From NCBI GenBank assembly GCA_035540955.1, contig DATLFP010000034.1, forward strand, positions 1-11,766: a DNA stretch of 11,766 bases, in the 5' to 3' direction. A program made the translations under genes and the position numbers. Origin of the DNA: DATLFP01 sp035540955 (GTDB lineage: Bacteria; Actinomycetota; Acidimicrobiia; Acidimicrobiales; CADCSY01). Below, in pieces: positions 1 to 5,923 of this stretch (positions within the stretch are counted from its first letter, which is position 1; each line of letters begins with the position of its first letter). The notes below the pieces were generated by a model. It was not told where the DNA came from and did no database searches. It was given only the letters and a program-made list of their open reading frames with translations.

Positions 1-314
1 TCGAGCTCGACCTTGGCGCCGCGGTGGCGGCACACGTTGAGGAACGCCTTGAGCGAGCCGTCCTCCTGGCGGACCACGAGGACCGGGACGCCGGCGGCGT
101 CCTCGGTGAAGAACGACCGGGGCTCGGCGCAGCGGGACCCGTGGCCGATGACGATCGGCGCGGTCCGCAGCAGCTCCCGCTCCTGGTCCAGGCGCCGGGG
201 GTCGACGTACTCGGCCACCGGGTTCAGCATCACGTCGGGCGCCATGGCCGTCGTGCCGGCGCCGAGGTGCTCCTCGATCTCCGCCATCACCCGCTCACGC
301 ACCTCGCGCTGCAT
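1..314 (-). CDS. Rieske [2Fe-2S] ring-hydroxylating oxygenase alpha subunit, N-terminal part
   Basis: Only the first 104 residues lie in the window; the gene continues beyond base 1. The start is the ATG at 314, with a purine-rich ribosome site (GAGGGGG, 321-327 on the minus strand) six bases upstream. Residues 44-101 have the usual lead-in of Rieske oxygenase alpha subunits: an oxidised-loop segment (PIVIGHGSRC), a strand pair (VPVLVVRQEDGSLKAFLN), then VCRHRG with C95 and H97. These form the first half of the CxH...CxxH iron-sulfur ligand set; the second half and the catalytic non-heme iron domain are outside. Such enzymes hydroxylate aromatic or steroid-like rings using electrons from a separate reductase. 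It is divergent from the SDR gene at 400. Family is confident; the substrate cannot be told from this piece. Confidence 0.85.
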   Translation of the reverse strand, partial: MQREVRERVMAEIEEHLGAGTTAMAPDVMLNPVAEYVDPRRLDQERELLRTAPIVIGHGSRCAEPRSFFTEDAAGVPVLVVRQEDGSLKAFLNVCRHRGAKVEL

Positions 315-342
315 GCCGAACCCCCTCGTCGCGGTGAGCACG

Positions 343-370
343 ATGCTAATCGCCGTTCACTCCCTATGAT
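343..370. promoter_or_regulatory. Divergent promoter with a degenerate operator half-site
   Basis: The 85-base gap 315-399 separates the divergent Rieske and SDR genes. On the minus strand TTAGCAT (343-349) is a plausible -10 box for the Rieske gene. On the plus strand TATGAT (365-370) is a plausible -10 for the SDR. Between them, 345-360 read on the minus strand begins GTGAACGG, identical to the left half of the palindrome at 5860-5875, but its other half is poor. It may be a weak third copy of the same operator. The -10 calls rest on consensus matching by eye. Confidence 0.4.
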
Positions 371-399
371 CGCCGATCGACGCCGCCCGGGGAGGCCAC

Positions 400-1275
400 G
401 TGGGCTACGACAGCATCTTCAGACCCGACCTCTTCGCCGGCCGCACCGTGATCGTGACCGGCGGCGGCTCCGGGATCGGGCGGTGCACCGCGCACGAGCT
501 CGGCGCCCTCGGGGCGCAGGTGTGCCTGGTGGGCCGGCGCCCCGAGCCCCTCGATGCCACCGCCGCCGAGATCGCCGAGGACGGCGGCACCGCCGAGGCC
601 CACCCGTGCGACATCCGCGACAGCGAGCAGGTCGCGTCGGTGGTCGACGCCGTCGTCGGGCGCCACGGCCGGGTGCACGGCCTCGTCAACAACGCCGGTG
701 GCCAGTTCAGCGCCCTCCTCGCCGACATGAACCAGAAGGGGTTCGAGACCGTGGTCCGCACCAACCTCGTCGGCGGGTTCCTGATGGCGCGCGAGATCTA
801 CCTCCGGTCGATGCGGGAGCACGGCGGGGCGGTCGTCAACATCACCGCCGACCACGCCCGCGGCATCCCGCTCATGGGCCACTCGGCCGCGGCGCGGGCG
901 GCGATGGCGAACCTGACGAGGACCATGGCGATCGAGTGGGCGGCCGACGGCGTCCGGGTGAACGCGGTGGCACCCGGGTTCGTGGCGTCGAGCGGCTATG
1001 ACACCTACGGCGGCGAGCCGTTCCACGAGCTGCTGAGCGGGCTCCCGGCACTGACCGCCGCCCGCCGGCACGGGACCGAGTCCGAGGTGTCCGCCGCCAT
1101 CGTGTTCCTCCTGTCCGACGCGGCGGCGTACATCACCGGCGAGGAGCTGATCGTCGCCGGCGGCGCCGACCTCGTCACCGGGCTGTGGCCGGTGCGCGAC
1201 CACGATCGGCTGCCGCCCTACGACGGCTTCCACCGCGTCACCCCGCCGACGGCGCTCGGCGAAAACGACGGTTAA
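400..1275 (+). CDS. SDR oxidoreductase of the trans-2-enoyl-CoA / 2,4-dienoyl-CoA reductase type (PECR-like)
   Basis: A 291-residue short-chain dehydrogenase/reductase starting at GTG 400 with GGAGG at 391-395. The Rossmann motif TGGGSGIG is at 20-27 and NNAGG at 97-101. The usual Tyr-x3-Lys is absent: the aligned segment is GHSAAARAAM with H161 and R166. Human peroxisomal trans-2-enoyl-CoA reductase (PECR), as I remember it, has the same His/Arg pattern (HSGAAR), a similar NNAGGQF loop and a similar DHD near the C-terminus (here 267-269). Membership of the TER/DECR subgroup is therefore well supported. The likely role is NAD(P)H-dependent reduction of an unsaturated acyl-CoA, or the reverse. 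The BadI-like crotonase begins 11 bases after the stop, so the two are probably co-transcribed. Exact substrate unknown. Confidence 0.85.
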   Translation: MGYDSIFRPDLFAGRTVIVTGGGSGIGRCTAHELGALGAQVCLVGRRPEPLDATAAEIAEDGGTAEAHPCDIRDSEQVASVVDAVVGRHGRVHGLVNNAGGQFSALLADMNQKGFETVVRTNLVGGFLMAREIYLRSMREHGGAVVNITADHARGIPLMGHSAAARAAMANLTRTMAIEWAADGVRVNAVAPGFVASSGYDTYGGEPFHELLSGLPALTAARRHGTESEVSAAIVFLLSDAAAYITGEELIVAGGADLVTGLWPVRDHDRLPPYDGFHRVTPPTALGENDG

Positions 1276-1289
1276 CGTCCGCGCCCATG
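1273..1289 (+). promoter_or_regulatory. Possible leaderless promoter -10 ahead of the BadI-like gene
   Basis: TAACGT at 1273-1278 fits the actinobacterial TANNNT -10 pattern and ends eight bases before the ATG at 1287. No Shine-Dalgarno sequence precedes that ATG. This spacing is what leaderless transcripts show, so the gene could have its own internal promoter built around the SDR stop codon. Short motif, modest support. Confidence 0.3.
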
Positions 1290-2081
1290 GAGCTGAGCGA
1301 GTTCACCGACGTGCGCTACGAGGTCGACAACGGGCTTGCGTGGATCACCATCGATCGACCCGACCGCTACAACGCGTTCCGCGGCCGCACCGTCGACGAG
1401 CTCGTCCGGGCGTTCAAGGCGGCGTGGGTCGACCGCAACGTCGGCGTCGTGGCGCTCACCGGCGCCGGCGACAAGGCGTTCTGCACCGGTGGCGACCAGA
1501 AGCAGCGCAACGAGACCGGCAACTACGGGCCGACCGAGACCGGCCTGTTCGAGGTCGAGACCCTCCACCGCTTGATCCGCGACATCCCCAAGCCGGTCAT
1601 CGCCGCCGTCAACGGCTTCGCCATCGGCGGCGGGCACGTGCTGCACGTGCTGTGCGACGTCACCATCGCCGCCGACACGGCACGGTTCGGCCAGACCGGT
1701 CCTCGCGTCGGCTCCTTCGATGCCGGGTTCGGCAGCGCATACCTGGCACGCGTCGTCGGGCAGAAGCGGGCTCGGGAGATCTGGATGTTCTGTCGCCAGT
1801 ACGACGCCGCCACCGCCGAGCGGTGGGGGCTCGTGAACGCCGTCGTGCCCGCCGCCGATCTGCGGGCGACGGTCCGGGCGTGGGCCGACGAGGCGCTCGC
1901 CCTGTCGCCCACCGCGCTGAAGGTGCTCAAGCACTCCTTCAACGCCGAGACCGAGCACATCGCGGGCGTGGGGGCACTGGCGTTCGACAGCCTCGAGCTC
2001 TTCGTGGGCAGCCGAGAGGCACGCGAGGGCGTCGAGGCGTTCAGCGAGAAGCGCCCGCCGGACTTCAGCTCCTACCGCTGA
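1287..2081 (+). CDS. Crotonase-family ring hydrolase, BadI/MenB type (2-ketocyclohexanecarboxyl-CoA hydrolase-like)
   Basis: A 264-residue crotonase-fold enzyme. Landmarks are NAFRGRTVDEL (29-39), the oxyanion segment FCTGGDQ (65-71), IGGGH (113-117), FGQTGPRVGSFDAGFGSAY (134-152) with S143 and D145, and the C-terminal KRPPDFSSYR. The block around SFD plus the following GQKRAREIW is the hallmark shared by MenB (dihydroxynaphthoyl-CoA synthase) and BadI, which hydrolytically opens 2-ketocyclohexanecarboxyl-CoA to pimeloyl-CoA by a retro-Dieckmann reaction. The NAFRG, GNY and LIRDIPKPVIA segments look nearer BadI; GGDQKQR and the CRQYDA region look nearer MenB. No other menaquinone gene is present, while a BadH-like SDR, hydratase and ligase are, so I favour a ring-opening hydrolase. 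It follows the SDR by 11 bases. Confidence 0.72.
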   Translation: MELSEFTDVRYEVDNGLAWITIDRPDRYNAFRGRTVDELVRAFKAAWVDRNVGVVALTGAGDKAFCTGGDQKQRNETGNYGPTETGLFEVETLHRLIRDIPKPVIAAVNGFAIGGGHVLHVLCDVTIAADTARFGQTGPRVGSFDAGFGSAYLARVVGQKRAREIWMFCRQYDAATAERWGLVNAVVPAADLRATVRAWADEALALSPTALKVLKHSFNAETEHIAGVGALAFDSLELFVGSREAREGVEAFSEKRPPDFSSYR

Positions 2082-2099
2082 GCCGCGTCGCGCCAGGAG

Positions 2100-2873
2100 T
2101 CAGCGATCGAGCCACTTCGGCGGGCGCTTCTCGACGAACGACGCCATGCCCTCCTGCGCGTCGGCCGTCTGACTGGCGGCCGCCATCAGCTCGAGGGCGT
2201 ACGCGTACGCCTGTCGCTGATCGAGGTCGACCTGCGCGTAGAACCCGTGCTTGCCGAGACCCTTGGACATGGCGCTGCCGCGGGTGGCGCGATCGAGGAG
2301 CTCGAGCACGGCAGCGTCGAGGGCGTCCGCGGGCACGACGCGGTTGACGAGACCCCAGTCGAGGGCGGTCGCGGCATCGATGGCGTCACCGGTGAACGCC
2401 AGCTCAGCGGCGCGCTTGCGGCCCACGTTGCGGGCGACGGCGACGAGCGGCGTGTGACAGAACCAACCGCCCTTGCCGCCCGGGATGGCGAAGCCGGCGG
2501 TGTCGGCCGCGACGGCGAGGTCGCAGGTGGCGACGAGTTGGCAACCGGCAGCGGTGGCGAGGCCGTGCACGCGCGCCACGACCGGCTGGGGCACCGACTG
2601 GATCGTCTCCATCAGCTCGACACACACATCGAGCAGCGTCCGCATCGACACGAGGTCGCGGCCGACCATCTCGCTGAAGTCGTGGCCCGCCGAGAACACC
2701 GGGCCGTTGGCGGCAAGCACGATCCCACGAGCATCGGTGGCTCCCGCGTCCCGCAGCGCAGCGGTCAGGTCGACCATGTGCGCCGTCGAGAGGGCGTTGC
2801 GCCGGTCGGGACGGTTCATGGTGATCGTCGCGAACGCATCCCGACGATCGACGAGGACGTGCTCGTAGGTCAT
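2100..2873 (-). CDS. Crotonase-family protein, ECHDC3-like, lacking both catalytic glutamates
   Basis: A 257-residue enoyl-CoA hydratase/isomerase family protein starting at ATG 2873. It has FSAGHDFSEM (60-69) as oxyanion loop, GLATAAGCQLVATCDLAVA (104-122) and the C-terminal EGMASFVEKRPPKW. The pattern GLATAAGCQL and the GHD loop are typical of the ECHDC3 subgroup. Where classical hydratases carry two catalytic Glu, this protein has Q112 and the glycine-rich stretch PGGKGGWFC (131-139). Hydration by the standard mechanism is therefore unlikely; isomerase, hydrolase or another activity is possible. Its start overlaps the stop of the upstream MFS remnant as ATGA (2870-2873), implying translational coupling in the ancestral operon. 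It converges on the BadI-like gene, with 18 bases between stops. Family is sure, reaction is not. Confidence 0.82.
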   Translation of the reverse strand: MTYEHVLVDRRDAFATITMNRPDRRNALSTAHMVDLTAALRDAGATDARGIVLAANGPVFSAGHDFSEMVGRDLVSMRTLLDVCVELMETIQSVPQPVVARVHGLATAAGCQLVATCDLAVAADTAGFAIPGGKGGWFCHTPLVAVARNVGRKRAAELAFTGDAIDAATALDWGLVNRVVPADALDAAVLELLDRATRGSAMSKGLGKHGFYAQVDLDQRQAYAYALELMAAASQTADAQEGMASFVEKRPPKWLDR

Positions 2874-3262
2874 GCCGGCAACGGTACGCCCCCTGTTTCC
2901 GCACTGCCGTGCTGCGTGGCCACATGGCCCGCCAGGCGCCCGAGGAGCAGCCAACCGGCGAGCGCGAGCAACGACGACGCCCCGATCGCCCACCGGTAGC
3001 GGCCGGTGCGGTCGATGGTGAGACCCGCGACCGGCGCGCCGATGAGGGCGCCGACACCGGCACTCGTGTAGAGCACGCCGATCAGCCGACCCATCGTGCC
3101 GCTCCCGAACACATCGGCCATCACGGCTGGTGACAGTGCGATCGTGCCGCCGTAGGCCACGCCGTAGAGGATCGAGAACGTGAGCAGCCAGGGGTAGGTC
3201 GTCGTGACGAGCCACAGGACGTACGTCGCGGCGATGCCGAGGAAGCAGGCGCGATAGGTGCG
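2870..3262 (-). pseudogene. MFS transporter remnant, C-terminal third only
   Basis: About 130 residues of a major facilitator transporter read from RTYRACF near 3262 to a TGA at 2870. Four hydrophobic spans are visible (around FLGIAATYVLWLV, FSILYGVAYGGTIAL, LIGVLYTSAGVGALIG and WAIGASSLLALAGWLLL), matching helices 9 to 12 of a 12-helix carrier. The motif SPAVMADVFG is typical of monocarboxylate-type MFS carriers. A full protein would be near 400 residues. Upstream of 3262 the frame stays open for a while, but only as the antisense of a luciferase-like monooxygenase fragment, so the first two thirds are gone. The stop overlaps the ATG of the ECHDC3-like gene. No complete start or promoter remains; not expected to make a working carrier. 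Confidence 0.75.
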
Positions 3263-3490
3263 AACGGCTACGAGTTCCACGGCCAGATGTACGACCCGCT
3301 CACCGCTCCGGGCGGCGCCGAGAAGTTGACCGAGTTCTACGTCGGGTTGCAGCCGTGGGGCACGCCCGAGCAGGTGTACGACAAGGTCGTCGCGTTTGCC
3401 GACATCGTGGCCTCGGACTCCCATGTCGGGGTGTTCCGCTACGGCGGCATGGCCCGCGACGACGGTGAGCGCCTCGACCTGGCGTCGTAG
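3263..3490 (+). pseudogene. Luciferase-like (LLM) flavin monooxygenase remnant, C-terminal part
   Basis: About 75 residues of recognisable sequence run from NGYEFHGQMYDP (3263 on) to a TAG at 3488-3490. The segment LTEFYVGLQPWGTPEQVYDK followed by HVGVFRYGGM resembles the C-terminal end of bacterial LLM-class, F420- or FMN-dependent monooxygenases (family length about 340-380), where the GTPEQV segment is common. An internal ATG at 3287 could give 67 residues, but the flavin-binding barrel would be missing, so this is a remnant. Homology stops at the same point where the MFS remnant on the other strand stops. It ends six bases before the stop of the acyl-CoA dehydrogenase on the opposite strand. 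Confidence 0.65.
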
Positions 3491-3496
3491 TACCGG

Positions 3497-4642
3497 CTAC
3501 TTGTAGGCGGCGAACTCGCGTCCGAAGGCCTCGCGGGCGATGACCGCCTTCATGATCTCGGGGGTGCCGTCGCCCACCTCGAGGCCCATGACGTCGAGCA
3601 TGCGCTGGGCGAAGGGCATGTCGTTGCCGTAGCCCGACCAGCCGTGCAGCAGCATGCAGGCGTGGATGGCCTCGGCCGACAGCTTGGGCCCGAGCCACTT
3701 GGCCATGGCCGCCTCGGCGGTGTGGGGCCGGCCCGCGTCGGCGAGGGCGAGGGTCTCGTAGGCGAGCAGCCGGGCGGCATGCACGAGCGCGAGGTGCTCG
3801 GCGATCTGGAACGACACGCCCTCGTGCCGGGCGAGGGGCTTGCCGAAGGTGTGGCGATCCTTGGCATACGCGATCGTCTCGTCGAGGCTCTGTCGCGCCG
3901 CGCCGATGCTGGCCAGGGCGATGAGCGCCCGGTTGAAGTCGAACGCCTGCATCGCGCCCACGAAGCCGGTGCCCTCCTCGCCGATCTGGTTCTCGACCGG
4001 CACCCGCACGTCGTCGAAGAACAGCGAACCTCGCTGGCTCAGGTGCCCGCCGACGCTGTCGTAGCGCTGGCGGCTGACGCCCGGTGCGTCGAGGGGCACG
4101 AAGATCATCGACACGCCGCGCGCGCCCGGGCCGCCGGTGCGGGCGAAGACCACGCAGGCATCGGCGTTGCCAGCGAAGGTGATCGACGCCTTCTCCCCGT
4201 TGAGGACCCAGGCGTCGCCATCTCGGCGAGCCGAGGTCACGAGGTTGGCGGCGTCGGAGCCGACACCCGGCTCGGTCAGCCCGAACGAAAGCAGCCGGTC
4301 GCCACCGGCGAGGCCCGGGAGCCACTCCCGCTTGATCGGCTCGGCCGCCGGCGCCAGGAGCAGCGCGGCGATGGTCCCGAGCTGCACGAAGTAGCTGACG
4401 TTGAAGTCACCGCGCGACAGCTCCTCGGCGGCCACGCCGACCGACACGTAGCTTCCGCCGCTCCCGCCGTACTCCTCGGGCACCTTGATGCCGAGCACCC
4501 CGAGGTCGCCGAGCTCACGGAGCAGCGCCCGCGGGTAGGGCTCGGTCCGCCACCGCGCCATGTCGGGGAGAAGGCGAGTCCGCGCGTAGTCGCGCAACGT
4601 CGCCGCGAACTGCTCGTCGGTGTCGCTGAAGGTGAGGTCCAC
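3497..4642 (-). CDS. Acyl-CoA dehydrogenase with Asp at the usual catalytic Glu position
   Basis: A 381-residue FAD-dependent acyl-CoA dehydrogenase starting at GTG 4642, with GAGGAG a few bases upstream. Landmarks are KVPEEYGGSGGS (53-64), the family signature LTEPGVGSDAA (122-132), NGEKASITFAGNAD (148-161), DRHTFGKPL (262-270) and the C-terminal MLDVMGLEVGDGTPEIMK. In most family members the last block contains EGT, whose Glu abstracts the alpha proton. Here it is D358 in GDGT. The alternative Glu of the isovaleryl-CoA dehydrogenase type is not apparent (FDFNRAL, 234-240). I recall that cyclohexanecarboxyl-CoA and cyclohexenecarboxyl-CoA dehydrogenases also use Asp, which fits the neighbours. 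Electrons would go to ETF. The start lies 15 bases after the racemase stop, so the two form an operon. Confidence 0.9.
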   Translation of the reverse strand: MDLTFSDTDEQFAATLRDYARTRLLPDMARWRTEPYPRALLRELGDLGVLGIKVPEEYGGSGGSYVSVGVAAEELSRGDFNVSYFVQLGTIAALLLAPAAEPIKREWLPGLAGGDRLLSFGLTEPGVGSDAANLVTSARRDGDAWVLNGEKASITFAGNADACVVFARTGGPGARGVSMIFVPLDAPGVSRQRYDSVGGHLSQRGSLFFDDVRVPVENQIGEEGTGFVGAMQAFDFNRALIALASIGAARQSLDETIAYAKDRHTFGKPLARHEGVSFQIAEHLALVHAARLLAYETLALADAGRPHTAEAAMAKWLGPKLSAEAIHACMLLHGWSGYGNDMPFAQRMLDVMGLEVGDGTPEIMKAVIAREAFGREFAAYK

Positions 4643-4657
4643 GGGATCGCTCCTCGC

Positions 4658-5821
4658 TCAAGCGACAGTGCCGTGGTCGGCGAGGTCGCGCAGCTCGTCG
4701 TCGGTGAAACCCCAGTCGCCCAGGACCTCGGTGGTGTGGGCGCCGGGCGCGCAGGGCGGGCCCTGGATCGCCGCCGGCGTCCGGCTGAACCGCGGCGCCG
4801 GCCCCGGCTGCACCACGCCGTCGACCTCGACGAAGGTGCCGCGGGCGCGGTTGTGCTCGTGCTCGGACGCCTCGTGGAGGTCGAGCACCGGTGCGAAGCA
4901 GATGTCGGTGCCCTCCATGCGCGTGGTCCACTCGTCGCGCGTACGGGTGCGGAACACCGCCGCCAGCCTCTCGCGATGTTCGGGCCAGCGGGCCCTGTCG
5001 TCGCGGTCGGGGATGTCGGCGGCGTCGAGCTCGAGCACCTGGAGCAGCTCGTCGTAGAAGCGGCGCTCGATCGACCCGATGGCGACCCAGCGCCCGTCGG
5101 CGGTCTCGTAGGTGCCGTAGTAGAACGCGCCACCATCGATGAGGTTCGTTCCCCGCTCGTCGCCGTGCAGCCCGGCGGCGTGCATGCCGTAGGCGCTGGC
5201 CATCAGCGACGCGGCGCCGTCGACCATGGCGGCGTCGACGACCTGCCCCAGACCCGAGGTGCGGGCCTCGATGATCGCGGCGAGCACGCCGAGCGCGAGG
5301 TAGACGCCGCCACCACCGAAGTCGCCGACCAGGTTCAGCGGCACGACCGGCGGGCCGCCGGCGGTGCCGATCGAGTGCAGGGCGCCGGCCAGGGCGATGT
5401 AGTTGATGTCGTGCCCGGCGGCGCTGGCCAGCGGGCCGTCCTGACCCCAGCCGGTCATGCGGCCGTAGACCAGGCGCGGGTTGCGCGCGAGGCAGACGTC
5501 GGGGCCGAGCCCGAGGCGCTCGGCGACGCCGGGACGGAAGCCCTCGAGCAGCGCGTCGGCCGTCTCCACGAGCCGGAGCACGACCTCGGCGCCCGCCGGC
5601 TGCTTGAGATCGACGCGCGCCGACCGGCGGCTGCGGAGCAGCGTGCTGTAGGCGCGGGGGACGCTGATGCCGAGGTCGGGCGGGCCACCCCGGCTCGGGC
5701 GGTCGACGCGCACCACCTCGGCGCCCATGTCGGCCAGGAGCATGGCGCAGAACGGTCCCGGCCCGATGCCGGCCAGCTCGACGATGCGACAGCCCTGCAG
5801 CGGTCCCGTCCGGTTGCTCAT
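4658..5821 (-). CDS. Alpha-methylacyl-CoA racemase (CaiB/BaiF family III CoA-transferase fold)
   Basis: A 387-residue protein starting at ATG 5821. The N-terminal Rossmann half has GCRIVELAGIGPGPFC (10-25) and ADMGAEVVRVDRP (30-42). The block RMTGWGQDGPL (121-131) followed by GHDINYIALAGALHSIG is diagnostic of alpha-methylacyl-CoA racemase rather than a CoA-transferase. H137 and D167 (in LVGDFGGGG), 30 residues apart, match the His/Asp catalytic pair of the mycobacterial enzyme (His126/Asp156), and E239 lies at the expected YET position. It interconverts (2R)- and (2S)-2-methylacyl-CoA so that a stereospecific dehydrogenase can act; the dehydrogenase is the next gene. An in-frame ATG at 5874-5876 was rejected because it lies inside the operator and no conserved residues precede 5821. 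A G-run just upstream of 5821 may serve as ribosome site. Confidence 0.92.
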   Translation of the reverse strand: MSNRTGPLQGCRIVELAGIGPGPFCAMLLADMGAEVVRVDRPSRGGPPDLGISVPRAYSTLLRSRRSARVDLKQPAGAEVVLRLVETADALLEGFRPGVAERLGLGPDVCLARNPRLVYGRMTGWGQDGPLASAAGHDINYIALAGALHSIGTAGGPPVVPLNLVGDFGGGGVYLALGVLAAIIEARTSGLGQVVDAAMVDGAASLMASAYGMHAAGLHGDERGTNLIDGGAFYYGTYETADGRWVAIGSIERRFYDELLQVLELDAADIPDRDDRARWPEHRERLAAVFRTRTRDEWTTRMEGTDICFAPVLDLHEASEHEHNRARGTFVEVDGVVQPGPAPRFSRTPAAIQGPPCAPGAHTTEVLGDWGFTDDELRDLADHGTVA

Positions 5822-5840
5822 CGCGCCCCCCGTGGCCGAC

Positions 5841-5853
5841 GCCCGGTGCGGGC
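5841..5853. repeat. Small GC hairpin in the racemase leader
   Basis: GCCCG-GTG-CGGGC forms a perfect five-base stem, extended to six by the flanking C and G, with a three-base loop. It lies between the operator and the racemase start, inside the probable 5' leader. In DNA this rich in GC such stems occur by chance, so any function is doubtful. Confidence 0.25.
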
Positions 5854-5859
5854 GCTCAT

Positions 5860-5875
5860 GTGAACGGTCGTTCAT
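5860..5875. promoter_or_regulatory. Palindromic TetR-type operator between racemase and ligase genes
   Basis: GTGAACGGTCGTTCAT contains the inverted repeat TGAACG-GT-CGTTCA, symmetrical except at the two central bases. It sits in the 102-base gap between divergent genes. On the minus strand TAGCAT (5874-5879) is a plausible racemase -10 box, so a bound repressor would cover that promoter at its start point. The site also lies 49 bases before the ligase start and could block both directions. It shares GTGAAC-N-G-NN-GTTC with the site at 8434-8449. TetR-family dimers commonly bind such short near-perfect palindromes; the regulator encoded at 9269 is the obvious candidate. Confidence 0.6.
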
Positions 5876-5923
5876 GCTAAACCGAGACACGCTCGGCGGA
5901 GCAGGTTGGACGAAGGAGCCGCC

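Noticed and set aside
880..900. SDR at 400 apparently without its catalytic Tyr and Lys, suggesting a dead enzyme
   Set aside because: Peroxisomal trans-2-enoyl-CoA reductase, as I recall it, shows the same His/Arg pattern (HSxAAR), so this is a family feature and not a loss.
24..1001. A 325-codon plus-strand frame overlapping the Rieske and SDR genes
   Set aside because: Arg/Pro-rich, no motif, and it overlaps two clearly real genes in other frames.
1287..2081. Menaquinone biosynthesis locus based on MenB similarity
   Set aside because: No other men gene is present and all neighbours are catabolic acyl-CoA enzymes. I kept MenB as an alternative for the single gene only.
3240..3290. Mobile element insertion at the MFS/LLM junction
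   Set aside because: No transposase, terminal inverted repeat or target duplication is visible; the two gene fragments abut directly.
3644..5863. A 739-codon open frame on the plus strand
   Set aside because: It is antisense to the dehydrogenase and racemase, both of which have strong family motifs. The translation has no recognisable domain and is dominated by Arg, Gly, Ala, Val and Glu. Long antisense frames are expected in GC-rich DNA.
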